Below the pieces are notes generated by a model. It saw nothing but the letters and a program-made list of their open reading frames with translations. It was not told the DNA's origin and ran no database searches. The position numbers were made by a program, and so were the translations under genes. A stretch of 64,000 nucleotides of DNA from Dyella japonica DSM 16301 (lineage in GTDB: Bacteria; Pseudomonadota; Gammaproteobacteria; Xanthomonadales; Rhodanobacteraceae): assembly GCF_001010355.1 (NCBI RefSeq), contig NZ_JPLA01000023.1, forward strand, positions 1 through 64,000, given 5' to 3'. Positions 35,775 through 43,892 of this stretch are shown in pieces (positions within the stretch are counted from its first letter, which is position 1; every line of letters starts with the position of its first letter).

Positions 35775-37355
35775 ATGGCTCGTCTGAAGAAAGTGCTGAT
35801 CGTCGGTGGTGGCACCGCCGGCTGGCTGGCTGCGTGCTATCTCGCCAAGGCGGTGAATGCGGCCGATCCCAACAGCGTGCAGGTGCATCTGGTGGAATCG
35901 CCGGATATCGGCCTGCTCGGCGTGGGCGAGGCGACCTTTCCGTCGATTCGCGGCACGCTTGCCGCGATCGGCCTGGACGAGCGTCGCTTCCTGGTCGGCG
36001 CCACGGCGACCTACAAGCAAGGCATCCACTATCGCCACTGGGTGCGCCCACCGGGCACGCCGGGTGCGGATCACTTTTTCCATCCCTTCAATGCACCGAG
36101 CCAGCGTCCCGGTGGCCCGGAGCTGTTGCCGTACTGGTTGCTTGGCGCCGCGCCTGAAGGCATGCCCTTCGCCGATGCGGTGTCGATGCAGAGCACCCTG
36201 GTCGATCACAGCAAGGGCCCCAAGCGCTACAAGGATCCTGATTACCAGGGGCCCTTGAACCACGCGTTCCATTTCGATGCGGCGTGCTTCGCGCGCGTGC
36301 TGGCCGAACACGGACAGGAAACGCTGGGCGTGCAGCGCCACGTGGCCACGGTGGAGCGCGCGGAGCTTGACGAACACGGCGCCATCGCGCGCATCGTGAC
36401 CAAGGAGCTGGGCGAACTCACCGCCGATCTCTACGTGGATTGCACCGGCCTCAAGGGCATGTTGATCGGCAACGTCATGCAGTCGCCGTTCCGCAGCCGC
36501 GCCGACGTGCTGTTCGCTGACCGCGCGGTGGCCATCCAGGTGCCTTATGCGCAGCCCGACTCACCGATTCCGTCGTACACGATTTCCACCGCGCAGGAAG
36601 CAGGCTGGATCTGGGATATCGGCCTGCAGAAGCGGCGCGGCGCAGGCTATGTGTATTCCTCGCGGCACACCGATGTAGAGCGCGCGGAAGCGGTGTTCCG
36701 CAACTACCTTGGTCCGGTCGCCGACGGCCTCAAGGCCTTCCATATCAAATTCGAAACCGGCTACCGGCCGGAACACTGGCGCAAGAATTGCGTGGCGGTG
36801 GGCCTGGCCGGCGGCTTCGTCGAGCCGCTGGAATCCACCGGCATCGCGCTGATCGAACTGGCGACCTATCTGCTCACGCACCTGTTGCCCAACGATACCG
36901 ACACGATGGAGCAGGCTGCGCGCCACTTCAACGAGATGATGATTGCGCGCTACGACCGCATCATCGATTTCATCAAAATGCACTACTGCCTGAGCCAGCG
37001 CCGCGACTCCAAGTTCTGGATCGACAACGCCGATCCGGTCAGCATTCCGCAGTCACTGCAGGACAAGCTGGCGCAGTGGAAGCATCGGCCGCCGCATCGG
37101 CTGGACTTTGTCAGCGACCTGGAGATGTTCCTCGTCTCGAGCTGGCAGTACGTGCTCTACGGCATGGAGTTCAAGACGGATCTCTCGCCTATGCGCAACC
37201 TATATCCGCGTGTCGACGAGGCGCGGCAGGAGTTTCGCAACATCCAACTGGCCGCGTCACAAGCATTGCACGACCTGCCCGATCACCGCGCCCTGGTGGA
37301 GCAGATGTGCAAGGAGTATCGCGAACGTGCTGGCATCGAGGCTGCGCTCGTCTAA
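35775..37355 (+). CDS. Tryptophan-halogenase-family flavin-dependent enzyme
   Basis: FAD-dependent halogenase-family protein of 526 residues, near the size of PrnA. The FAD motif G-G-G-T-A-G-W starts at residue 11. Lys81 in A-T-Y-K-Q-G-I aligns with the catalytic Lys79 of PrnA, and the Glu in F-V-E-P-L-E-S-T-G-I with its catalytic Glu. The W-x-W-x-I-P signature reads W-I-W-D-I-G, as is common in the branch next to TonB receptors. A flavin reductase, needed for activity, is not in the window. The ATG at 35775 follows GGGAGT. No secondary-metabolite genes are nearby. The natural substrate of this branch is unknown. Confidence 0.92.
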   Translation: MARLKKVLIVGGGTAGWLAACYLAKAVNAADPNSVQVHLVESPDIGLLGVGEATFPSIRGTLAAIGLDERRFLVGATATYKQGIHYRHWVRPPGTPGADHFFHPFNAPSQRPGGPELLPYWLLGAAPEGMPFADAVSMQSTLVDHSKGPKRYKDPDYQGPLNHAFHFDAACFARVLAEHGQETLGVQRHVATVERAELDEHGAIARIVTKELGELTADLYVDCTGLKGMLIGNVMQSPFRSRADVLFADRAVAIQVPYAQPDSPIPSYTISTAQEAGWIWDIGLQKRRGAGYVYSSRHTDVERAEAVFRNYLGPVADGLKAFHIKFETGYRPEHWRKNCVAVGLAGGFVEPLESTGIALIELATYLLTHLLPNDTDTMEQAARHFNEMMIARYDRIIDFIKMHYCLSQRRDSKFWIDNADPVSIPQSLQDKLAQWKHRPPHRLDFVSDLEMFLVSSWQYVLYGMEFKTDLSPMRNLYPRVDEARQEFRNIQLAASQALHDLPDHRALVEQMCKEYRERAGIEAALV

Positions 37356-37366
37356 ATCAAGGCGAT

Positions 37367-37397
37367 CACGCCAGCGCCTCGGTGAAGCGCTGGCGTG
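37367..37397. terminator. Terminator hairpin after halogenase
   Basis: CACGCCAGCGC and GCGCTGGCGTG form an 11-base stem with a nine-base loop, 12 bases after the halogenase stop and just before the convergent gene's stop. No clear T tract. Confidence 0.6.
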
Positions 37398-37403
37398 TGG
37401 CGG

Positions 37404-37865
37404 TTATCGCCCGTAGTGAATGTCGCCGATAGCGTGATCCACGGCCGCCTGGGCCTGGTCCACGTGCATCAGGGCGCGATGCTTGAGTTCGCGCGTCTGC
37501 GGATCGTCCTCTTCGCGATCGATATCGTTGTGCACCTTGGACAACAGTTGCGCCGCCTGATGCAGGCGGCCCGGTTGATCCGCGCCGACATCCACCGGCG
37601 GGTGATCGTCGAGATTCTTGCCGTCGTCATACGCCGCGTGTTTGATCTCGCCCATCGCGCGGTCAATTTCCGAGATGGCGATATCTTCCTGGCTGCTCAC
37701 CGCGGCATCGCCCGGACGATGGGAGAGCATCCAGCGCGCCGCGCGCAAATCGGACAGCGCGTGCAGGTAAGCGGGGTGACGACCCGGCATATCGGCGTGG
37801 GCAGCCAACGGCAACAACACGGCCAGGCTGGTCGTCAACATCATGCGCTTGTACAGCAACTTCAT
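37404..37865 (-). CDS. Small exported helical protein of unknown function
   Basis: Protein of 153 residues with a signal peptide (cut after A-H-A). The mature region begins P-G-R-H-P-A-Y-L-H-A-L-S-D-L-R-A-A-R, is rich in His, Asp and Ala, and is predicted largely helical, with no cysteine. Proteins with this H-P-A-Y-L-H-A-L-S-D-L-R pattern are known in proteobacteria without an assigned role. The many His residues could bind metal, but that is speculation. Confidence 0.8.
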   Translation of the reverse strand: MKLLYKRMMLTTSLAVLLPLAAHADMPGRHPAYLHALSDLRAARWMLSHRPGDAAVSSQEDIAISEIDRAMGEIKHAAYDDGKNLDDHPPVDVGADQPGRLHQAAQLLSKVHNDIDREEDDPQTRELKHRALMHVDQAQAAVDHAIGDIHYGR

Positions 37866-37974
37866 GCGGCCCCCTCGGGTATGAAAGTGGCCGCATTATT
37901 CAGTGGCGCCGCTTGCGCAGGCCTTGCTTGAAGAACCTGCGTTTAGCCGGCGGTTGGCGTTGCGCGAGACGCGC

Positions 37975-38922
37975 TCAGGGCAGCGTGGCGACGCCGGTCG
38001 TGCCGAACGTGCGGATGGTTTCGTCGATGGCGAAATCCACGGCATTGATCGATGCGTTACCGCGATAGCGATCCCAGTCCCGCTCCATCGCGCGCAGCAG
38101 CACGCGCCGCGGCGTGTCGCCGGCGTCGGCCGCAGAGCGATCGGCGCCCATCCCATAAGTTGCGGGCAGCTTCGCCTGCATGAGCAGGCACAGCGCCTCC
38201 TCGATGTCGTAGGACGTACCGCCGTGCGCATAGATCAGGTTGATCGCTTGCGCCGCCTTCTTGCGCTTCTTCCAGTCGTCGGCGTGGCCGCTGAGCATCA
38301 TGTGCGTGCCGTCGTAGCCCACCACCGCGGGCAGGCTCGCATCCTTCATGGTGGCAAACATGATCGGTGGATTCTGCAGATTGCCGCCGAGCGGGCCGAG
38401 CGCGATCACCGCGACTTTCACCGTGGAATAGGGGAAGCGCAGGCGCGTGAGGCCTTCAAGCCGCTCGACGTTGCGTGCCTTCGCCTCTTCGGCCTTCCAT
38501 GCGGCAATGGTCTCCTGCTCCTTGGGTTCCACCTCCCGCTTCCAGTAAGCCATGAATGCGGGGAAGTGCGCCTCACCCTGCTTCAGCGCTGCGACCAGGG
38601 CGGCGCTGTTGTCGTAGGTGTAGGCAAGCCGGTAGAGGTCGGCATAGCTGCGGATATCCGACACCAAGGCGTATCCAGGGAGAAAGGCACCCGTGTTCAG
38701 CTCTTTGACGTCGTCCAGCGGCACGGACGCGCGCAGGTCGGGGAAGTTCGCGTTGTCCCGGTGCAGCAGATAGAACAGAAAGTCCGCATAGGGCGAAGCG
38801 ACGAAATCCAGCGTCGGAGTCGTCCGGGCCACATCGGGCGACGGCGCCGCCTGGACGGCGCCTCCCAGCAGCAGAACGACGGCGAGAAAACCAAGCATGT
38901 GGCCAGCTTTGCGTGCGCGCAT
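37975..38922 (-). CDS. Exported protein of unknown function
   Basis: Protein of 315 residues with an N-terminal signal peptide (cut after V-Q-A-A). The mature protein is mixed alpha/beta and contains no motif that I can tie to an enzyme class; R-L-R-F-P-Y-S-T-V-K-V-A-V-I and Y-D-G-T-H-M-M-L-S-G-H-A-D-D are the most structured-looking segments. A second in-frame ATG eight codons later is a possible start. It stands alone. Confidence 0.78.
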   Translation of the reverse strand: MRARKAGHMLGFLAVVLLLGGAVQAAPSPDVARTTPTLDFVASPYADFLFYLLHRDNANFPDLRASVPLDDVKELNTGAFLPGYALVSDIRSYADLYRLAYTYDNSAALVAALKQGEAHFPAFMAYWKREVEPKEQETIAAWKAEEAKARNVERLEGLTRLRFPYSTVKVAVIALGPLGGNLQNPPIMFATMKDASLPAVVGYDGTHMMLSGHADDWKKRKKAAQAINLIYAHGGTSYDIEEALCLLMQAKLPATYGMGADRSAADAGDTPRRVLLRAMERDWDRYRGNASINAVDFAIDETIRTFGTTGVATLP

Positions 38923-39190
38923 GTCAGTCCCTCATTGGCGTGGCAGTACAACGATCCCTGAAGCCAGGCACATCCCTCCGGACGGATCCGTTCGATCCGG
39001 TCAGAGTCGCGAATGCCAGAGCATCGCGTCCATCCTTCTGAATTCAGGCGACGCAACAAAGGGGGACGTCGTCGCCAGATGGCTGCATCAAACCCCAGTC
39101 AATCGCCGGTGACAAGGGGGAGATATCGGCCACGCGTTGCACGCTTCCCGTGCATGCGTGGCCATCAGCGGTGCGCGCGACTGCGCGGCT

Positions 39191-40144
39191 TCACACGTAT
39201 CGATCGGCCAACGCATCCGTCGCGCTGACCAGGACATCCACGATGGCCGGATCGGCCGCGCTGTGACCTGCCAGCACGATATGGAATGCCGCTTCCGGCC
39301 ACGCGTTGGCGAGATCGCAGGCGCTCTTCACCGGGCAGATGATGTCGTAGCGGCCATGCACGATGGTGGCGGGGATATGGCGCAGGCGGTCGACATCGCG
39401 CAGCAGCTGATCCGGCTCAAGAAACACGCGGTGGCGGAAGTAGTGCGCTTCGGCGCGCGCCACGCTTACCGCGGCGTGCGGGTCTTCGAAGTTGCCGGGT
39501 TCATCCGGATCGTGGATCAGCGTGGTGCTGCCGCCTTCCCAGTTGCCCCACGCGATCGCCGCGGCGATGCGCACGGCCTCGTCGTCGCTATCGAGGCGAC
39601 GCCAATACGCCTCCACCATGTCATGGCGTTCGGCTTCGGGGATATGCGCGAGGTAGCGTTCCCAGCGCTCGGGAAAGATCCAGCGGGCGCCGCCATCGAG
39701 TTCGTTGAACCAGCGCAGTTCGCCCGGCCGGCCGAGGAAGATGCCGCGCAGCACCAGTCCAAGCACACGCTCCGGATGCGTCTGTGCATAAGCGAGCGCC
39801 AGCGTCGAACCCCACGAGCCACCGAACACCACCCAGCGTTCGATGCCGAAATGCTCACGCACGGCTTCGATATCGCTGACCAGATGCCAGGTCGTGTTGT
39901 CGCGCAGCTCCGCATGCGGCGTCGACTTGCCCGCACCGCGCTGATCGAACAGCACGATGCGGTAGCGCGCCGGATCGAAGAAGCGGCGGTGATACGGCGA
40001 CACCCCCGCACCCGGGCCACCATGCAGGAACACCACGGGCAGGCCATCGGGATTGCCGCATTCCTCGATATGCAGTTCGTGGATGTCGTCCACGCGCAGG
40101 CGATGGGTGCGATAGGGTTCGATCTCGGGGTATAGGTCGCGCAC
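39191..40144 (-). CDS. pip: Proline iminopeptidase
   Basis: Cytoplasmic S33 peptidase of 317 residues that removes N-terminal proline; the Xanthomonas enzyme is about the same length. Motifs: H-G-G-P-G-A-G, F-D-Q-R-G-A-G-K-S, nucleophile elbow G-G-S-W-G-S, Asp in H-G-R-Y-D-I-I and His in L-A-G-H-S. L-Y-P-E-I-E-P-Y is the usual N terminus. The GTG at 40144 was chosen because GGAGA lies just before it; ATG codons at 40189 and 40177 would add residues not found in the family. Confidence 0.93.
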   Translation of the reverse strand: MRDLYPEIEPYRTHRLRVDDIHELHIEECGNPDGLPVVFLHGGPGAGVSPYHRRFFDPARYRIVLFDQRGAGKSTPHAELRDNTTWHLVSDIEAVREHFGIERWVVFGGSWGSTLALAYAQTHPERVLGLVLRGIFLGRPGELRWFNELDGGARWIFPERWERYLAHIPEAERHDMVEAYWRRLDSDDEAVRIAAAIAWGNWEGGSTTLIHDPDEPGNFEDPHAAVSVARAEAHYFRHRVFLEPDQLLRDVDRLRHIPATIVHGRYDIICPVKSACDLANAWPEAAFHIVLAGHSAADPAIVDVLVSATDALADRYV

Positions 40145-40201
40145 GGGGGTTCTCCGTTGAGGTGCTTGCCCCAGCATAGCCGTCCCCATTCTCGTGGGGC
40201 A

Positions 40202-40226
40202 GTCGCACACAGGGTGCGCTCCTACA
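40202..40226. repeat. REP-like single arm (copy 3)
   Basis: One arm with the shared core (CACAGGGTGCGCTCCTAC in this orientation) and one changed base. No facing arm is found within 100 bases. It lies just beyond the small open frame 40237-40326. Confidence 0.8.
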
Positions 40227-40236
40227 GTGTGGAAGG

Positions 40237-40326
40237 CTACGGCGATCTGGCGGGCGAATCACCAGCGCTGGCCATCGTGCAGACGATGGTCAGCGCCAAG
40301 GCGATCCAACCGGCAAGCTCCTTCAT
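40237..40326 (-). CDS. Possible 29-residue hydrophobic peptide
   Basis: An open frame beginning M-K-E-L-A-G-W-I-A-L-A-L-T-I-V and ending after S-A-G-D-S-P-A-R-S-P. It looks like a signal peptide or one membrane helix. It starts 22 bases after the stop of TonB receptor 3 on the same strand and ends close to the REP-like arm. No convincing ribosome site. It could be a small protein or the remnant of a gene truncated at the repeat. Low confidence. Confidence 0.3.
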   Translation of the reverse strand: MKELAGWIALALTIVCTMASAGDSPARSP

Positions 40327-40348
40327 GCCGCGGCGGACCGCAGCTCGA

Positions 40349-43279
40349 TCAGAGCTTGTAGTTGATGCCAAACATCACCGTGCGGCCCCAGGTGTTGTAG
40401 TCGAGCGGGCGTCCGACTTCCACGCCATTGGGCAAGGCGGAGATCTGCGCGGTCTTCTCTGCCGAGTTGGTGAGGTTGTAGACCTGCAGCAGTACCGACA
40501 GGCCGTTCCAGTAGCCCTGGGAGAAGTTGTAGCCGGCCTGGAAATCGGTCTGCTTGTCGGCCAGCACTTTCTTGTAGCCCAGCTGGTCGAACAGGGCGAT
40601 CGCTTCGCCGGTATAAGAGGAGCGATAACGTTCGGAGATGCGCACCGACCAGCCGTACTTCTCGTAGTAGAACGCCAGGTTCGCCACCTTGCGCGAGAGG
40701 CCGGGCAGGGTGGATGGCGCGCCAGGAATCGAGGTGATCGAACTCACCGGCACGGTGCTGTTGGTGAGCGAGAAGTTGCCCTGCACGCCGAAGCCGTCGA
40801 GCGGACGGGCGATCAGCGCGCCTTCGAGCGCACCGGACAGCTCCAGGCCTTCCATGCGCCCACCGGTGCCGTTCTGTGGCGTGGTGAACGAGCCGATATT
40901 GCTGGTCGGCACCAGGGTGGGATCGTTGTTGATGTACTTGGAGAAGTCGTAGTTGAGCACCGTCTGGTCATAGATGTAGTTCAACAGGTTCTTGTTGAAC
41001 ACCGCGGCGGCGACGTAGCTGGCCTTGCCGAAATACTTCTCCCACGACAGGTCGGTGCCCACCGCCACATAGGGCTTGAGCTGCGGATTGCCGCCGCTGC
41101 CGGTCCACAACACCTGGCCGGCCGCCGGGCCATCGGTGACCTGGTAGACGCCGGCCGAGGTGGCGACCTTTTCATCGTCGATGCGTCCGCGCGTCATGGT
41201 CTTGGCGAAACCGAAGCGGAGGTATTGCTGGTCGGCAATCTCGGCGGCCAGGTTCAGGCTGGGCAGCACGTTGTTGTAGGTGGTGCCGCCGCTGATATTG
41301 CCCACCAGGGTGTTGCCGTTGGTCTGCAGCGCGGTTGACGACTGGTCGGTGTGTACGAACTGCACGCCCATATTGCCGCGCAACGGAACACTGCCCAGCA
41401 TGGTGTCGATATTGAACTTCACGTACGCGACCGGGACTTTCTCCTCGACGCTGTAATTGCGCGCCCAGTCGCCCTGGCCGTTGCCGTCGGTGAGATAGAA
41501 CTGGCTGTTCAGCGCCGCCAGCACGTTGTAGTTGAGAATCGGCCCGATCCCGCCGTAATTGATCGAGGTGGGTCCATAGAGGAAGGCCGGGTTGACCGGC
41601 ACCGAGTAGCCTGGCTGATAGGTGCTGCCGGTGGAACCGTTGCCGTTGAGCCACGCGAATTGCACGTCGGCCGACTTGGTCTTCTTGCGGTCGGAGTAGT
41701 TCACGCCGACGTCCACCGTGCTGAAGATCCAGCCCACCGGATGGGAGACCTGCAGGCGGATTGCCTTGATCACATCGTTCTGGTGGTCGAACTCCTGGCG
41801 GCCGTTGTAGCCGTAGCCATCGGGATCGGTGAACTGGATGGCCGACGGATCGGCCAGGTTCACGCCGGCGCTGAAGTCCGGGAAACCGTAGTTGAGCGGC
41901 GTGGCGAACTGCACGCTGGTGGTGCCCTGGCCGGGGATGCCGCTAAACAGGTAAGCGTCGTGCAGATCCTTCTTCGCGCTGGAATAGGACAGATCCGCCA
42001 CGCCCTGCCAACCGCCGCCGAATTCAAACTGGTTGTTCCAGCCGGCCGAGAACAGCTTGTCGTGTTCCTTGGTGTACTCGTTCTGCAGGATCGGCCGGAT
42101 GCCGTCCATGGTGCCGGTGGTCACCACCGGATAGGGCTGCGAGGGCACCACGCCCACGTTGCTGTACACCGCCGGGCCGGCGTTGTCGTACGGGCCGCTG
42201 GCCCACTGCACGCCGTTGGTGGTCTTCTTTTCGTTGAAGGTGGAGTAATAGGTATCGAGCGTGGAGTGGTACCAGTCGTTCGGCGCCCACTCGAGCACGG
42301 CCATCAGGCCATTGCGCAGCTGGTTCTCCGACTGTGCGCGCAACTGCATGCCTTCCTGCGAGAGCACGCCGTCGGGCAGGCCGGGCGAGTGCGGACCGCC
42401 CCAGGCGTCCTCGATGCTGCCCGGGCCGTTGTTGAGGCTCCACCACCAGGCCTGGTACTGCTTTTCCTGGATCGGCGAATCGAGTTGGGCGAAGCCGACC
42501 GCCAGGCCCAGCGTGTGATCCAGGAACTGGTCGACGTAGGAGAAGCTGGCGCGATGGCCCAGGTCGCCCACGCCCGAACCCGGATTGTTTTTGCCGTTGG
42601 TGGTGTACTCACCGCGCAGATTGGCCACGATGGCGCGGCTGGACAGGTCCAGCGGCTTGAGGGTGTGCAGGTCGACCGTGCCGGACAGGCCCTGGCCGAT
42701 CAGGCTCGCATCAGGCGTCTTGTACACGGCGGCGCCGCTGATGAGTTCGGCCGGGTACTGGTCGTATTCCACGCCGCGGTTTTCGCCGACGGTGGCCTGC
42801 TCGCGCCCGTTCAAGGTGGTGCCGGCAAAGTCGGGCGCCAGGCCGCGGATGGAGATCTGGTTGGCACGGCCGTCCACGCGTTGGGTGGCCAGGCCGGGCA
42901 GGCGGGCCAGGCTTTCGGCGATGCTCGCATCGGGCAGCTTGCCGATGTCCTCGGCGGAGATGGCCTCGATGATGTTGTCCGAATTCATCTTGGCCTTGAT
43001 CGAATTCTCGATGCTGCCAGCGATGCCGGTGACGGTGATGGCATCGAGCGTGGCGGCGCGGTCTTCCGATTTGGGCAAGGCGTTTTGATCAGTCTTCGCA
43101 GGCTTTGCCGTCGGCGTGGGTTGGGTGGTCTGCGGTGTTGCGGATGCATCCTGTGTCTGTTGCGCCAAGGCCGGTTGCACCGCTGCCAGGGCGAGCAGGG
43201 CAGTGGCACATGCGATGGTGAGCGGGCGCTTGGCCCCGATGGATCCTGCGACGAAAACCTGCGAGCGGCGACCGTTCAT
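40349..43279 (-). CDS. TonB-dependent outer-membrane receptor (Xanthomonas/Caulobacter carbohydrate type)
   Basis: Receptor of 976 residues with a long-n-region signal peptide (cut after P-A-L-A), a Gln/Thr/Pro-rich spacer, a TonB-box-like L-D-A-I-T-V-T-G, and a plug with L-P-D-A-S-I-A-E-S-L-A-R-L-P-G, I-S-I-R-G-L-A-P and L-N-G-R-E. The barrel ends R-T-V-M-F-G-I-N-Y-K-L. The ATG at 43279 lies after GGGGAA; an ATG four codons earlier (43291) is an alternative. No glycosidase is next to it, so its substrate cannot be guessed. An imperfect inverted repeat upstream may be its control site. Confidence 0.93.
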   Translation of the reverse strand: MNGRRSQVFVAGSIGAKRPLTIACATALLALAAVQPALAQQTQDASATPQTTQPTPTAKPAKTDQNALPKSEDRAATLDAITVTGIAGSIENSIKAKMNSDNIIEAISAEDIGKLPDASIAESLARLPGLATQRVDGRANQISIRGLAPDFAGTTLNGREQATVGENRGVEYDQYPAELISGAAVYKTPDASLIGQGLSGTVDLHTLKPLDLSSRAIVANLRGEYTTNGKNNPGSGVGDLGHRASFSYVDQFLDHTLGLAVGFAQLDSPIQEKQYQAWWWSLNNGPGSIEDAWGGPHSPGLPDGVLSQEGMQLRAQSENQLRNGLMAVLEWAPNDWYHSTLDTYYSTFNEKKTTNGVQWASGPYDNAGPAVYSNVGVVPSQPYPVVTTGTMDGIRPILQNEYTKEHDKLFSAGWNNQFEFGGGWQGVADLSYSSAKKDLHDAYLFSGIPGQGTTSVQFATPLNYGFPDFSAGVNLADPSAIQFTDPDGYGYNGRQEFDHQNDVIKAIRLQVSHPVGWIFSTVDVGVNYSDRKKTKSADVQFAWLNGNGSTGSTYQPGYSVPVNPAFLYGPTSINYGGIGPILNYNVLAALNSQFYLTDGNGQGDWARNYSVEEKVPVAYVKFNIDTMLGSVPLRGNMGVQFVHTDQSSTALQTNGNTLVGNISGGTTYNNVLPSLNLAAEIADQQYLRFGFAKTMTRGRIDDEKVATSAGVYQVTDGPAAGQVLWTGSGGNPQLKPYVAVGTDLSWEKYFGKASYVAAAVFNKNLLNYIYDQTVLNYDFSKYINNDPTLVPTSNIGSFTTPQNGTGGRMEGLELSGALEGALIARPLDGFGVQGNFSLTNSTVPVSSITSIPGAPSTLPGLSRKVANLAFYYEKYGWSVRISERYRSSYTGEAIALFDQLGYKKVLADKQTDFQAGYNFSQGYWNGLSVLLQVYNLTNSAEKTAQISALPNGVEVGRPLDYNTWGRTVMFGINYKL

Positions 43280-43415
43280 TCCCTTCCCCATGACTGATTC
43301 GATGACTGCACCCCCTCGGTGCAGCACGCAGAAACGCACTTCGGTCTGTCCGGCAACTTCTTGCGGCCAGACCGTGGGCGGTAGGTTTCTGCGTGGACGA
43401 GGAGCATGAGCGAGA

Positions 43416-43451
43416 GAATTTGCTGCTGTCATCATGCGACGCAGCAAGTTC
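43416..43451. promoter_or_regulatory. Imperfect inverted repeat upstream of TonB receptor 3
   Basis: GAATTTGCTGC (43416-43426) faces GCAGCAAGTTC (43441-43451), ten of eleven positions pairing, with 14 bases between. It is 137 bases before the receptor start. It could be an operator for a dimeric regulator or an RNA hairpin. Confidence 0.35.
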
Positions 43452-43508
43452 GTTCATGGTGCTGAAGGAAACGCGCTCCCCGGTTCAGCGAGGTGAGCAG
43501 ACCGTCGT

Positions 43509-43889
43509 CTACGTGCCGAGCGAAGAGGTGCAGCCGGCGATGATGGGCGCAGCGTTCGGACCGGCGGTCATGTCATACAGGTCGCCGTGATTGCCCTTGG
43601 TCCACCAGGTATACGGACCGGCCACGTACTTCACACCGGAGCCGGCCAGGGTGTCGACGAACAGCATGGCTTTGTCCTTCACCAACAGCAGCGCAAAGCT
43701 CTGGCCGCCATGGCTGTTGTAGTACGTCACCTTGAGCGACTGGCCGGACTGACACTGGTAGTTGCGCTGCAAGGTCGCGTCCACCGGAATCTCCGGCACG
43801 TTCAGCGTGTCGGCCAGCGCCGTGGCAGCGGCCACCGAGACCGCTGCGCCGAACACGACGCGCATGGCGTTGCGATGCAAGGCGTTCAT
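43509..43889 (-). CDS. MliC/PliC-family C-type lysozyme inhibitor
   Basis: Periplasmic protein of 126 residues. After the signal peptide (cut after A-L-A) the conserved MliC core is clear: Y-Q-C-Q-S-G-Q-S-L-K-V-T-Y-Y-N, then S-G-V-K-Y, and W-W-T-K-G followed by a final Cys that pairs with the first. The S-G-x-x-Y and W-T-K-G segments are those that block the lysozyme active site in MliC. There is no lipobox, so it resembles soluble PliC. It starts three bases after the stop of the serine hydrolase gene, so the two are one operon. Probable role: protection against eukaryotic or rival lysozyme. Confidence 0.85.
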   Translation of the reverse strand: MNALHRNAMRVVFGAAVSVAAATALADTLNVPEIPVDATLQRNYQCQSGQSLKVTYYNSHGGQSFALLLVKDKAMLFVDTLAGSGVKYVAGPYTWWTKGNHGDLYDMTAGPNAAPIIAGCTSSLGT

Positions 43890-43892
43890 GAC

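Noticed and set aside
33006..36377. 1123-codon open frame on the minus strand
   Set aside because: It lies antisense to TonB receptor 2 and the halogenase, both with full family motifs. Its translation is Arg/His/Val-rich without domains, as expected of a GC-rich antisense shadow.
35775..37355. Halogenase as part of an antibiotic gene cluster (pyrrolnitrin-like)
   Set aside because: No other biosynthetic gene, carrier protein or flavin reductase is near; the neighbours are a TonB receptor and unknown exported proteins.
41351..43297. 648-codon open frame on the plus strand
   Set aside because: Antisense to TonB receptor 3; no domain, biased composition.
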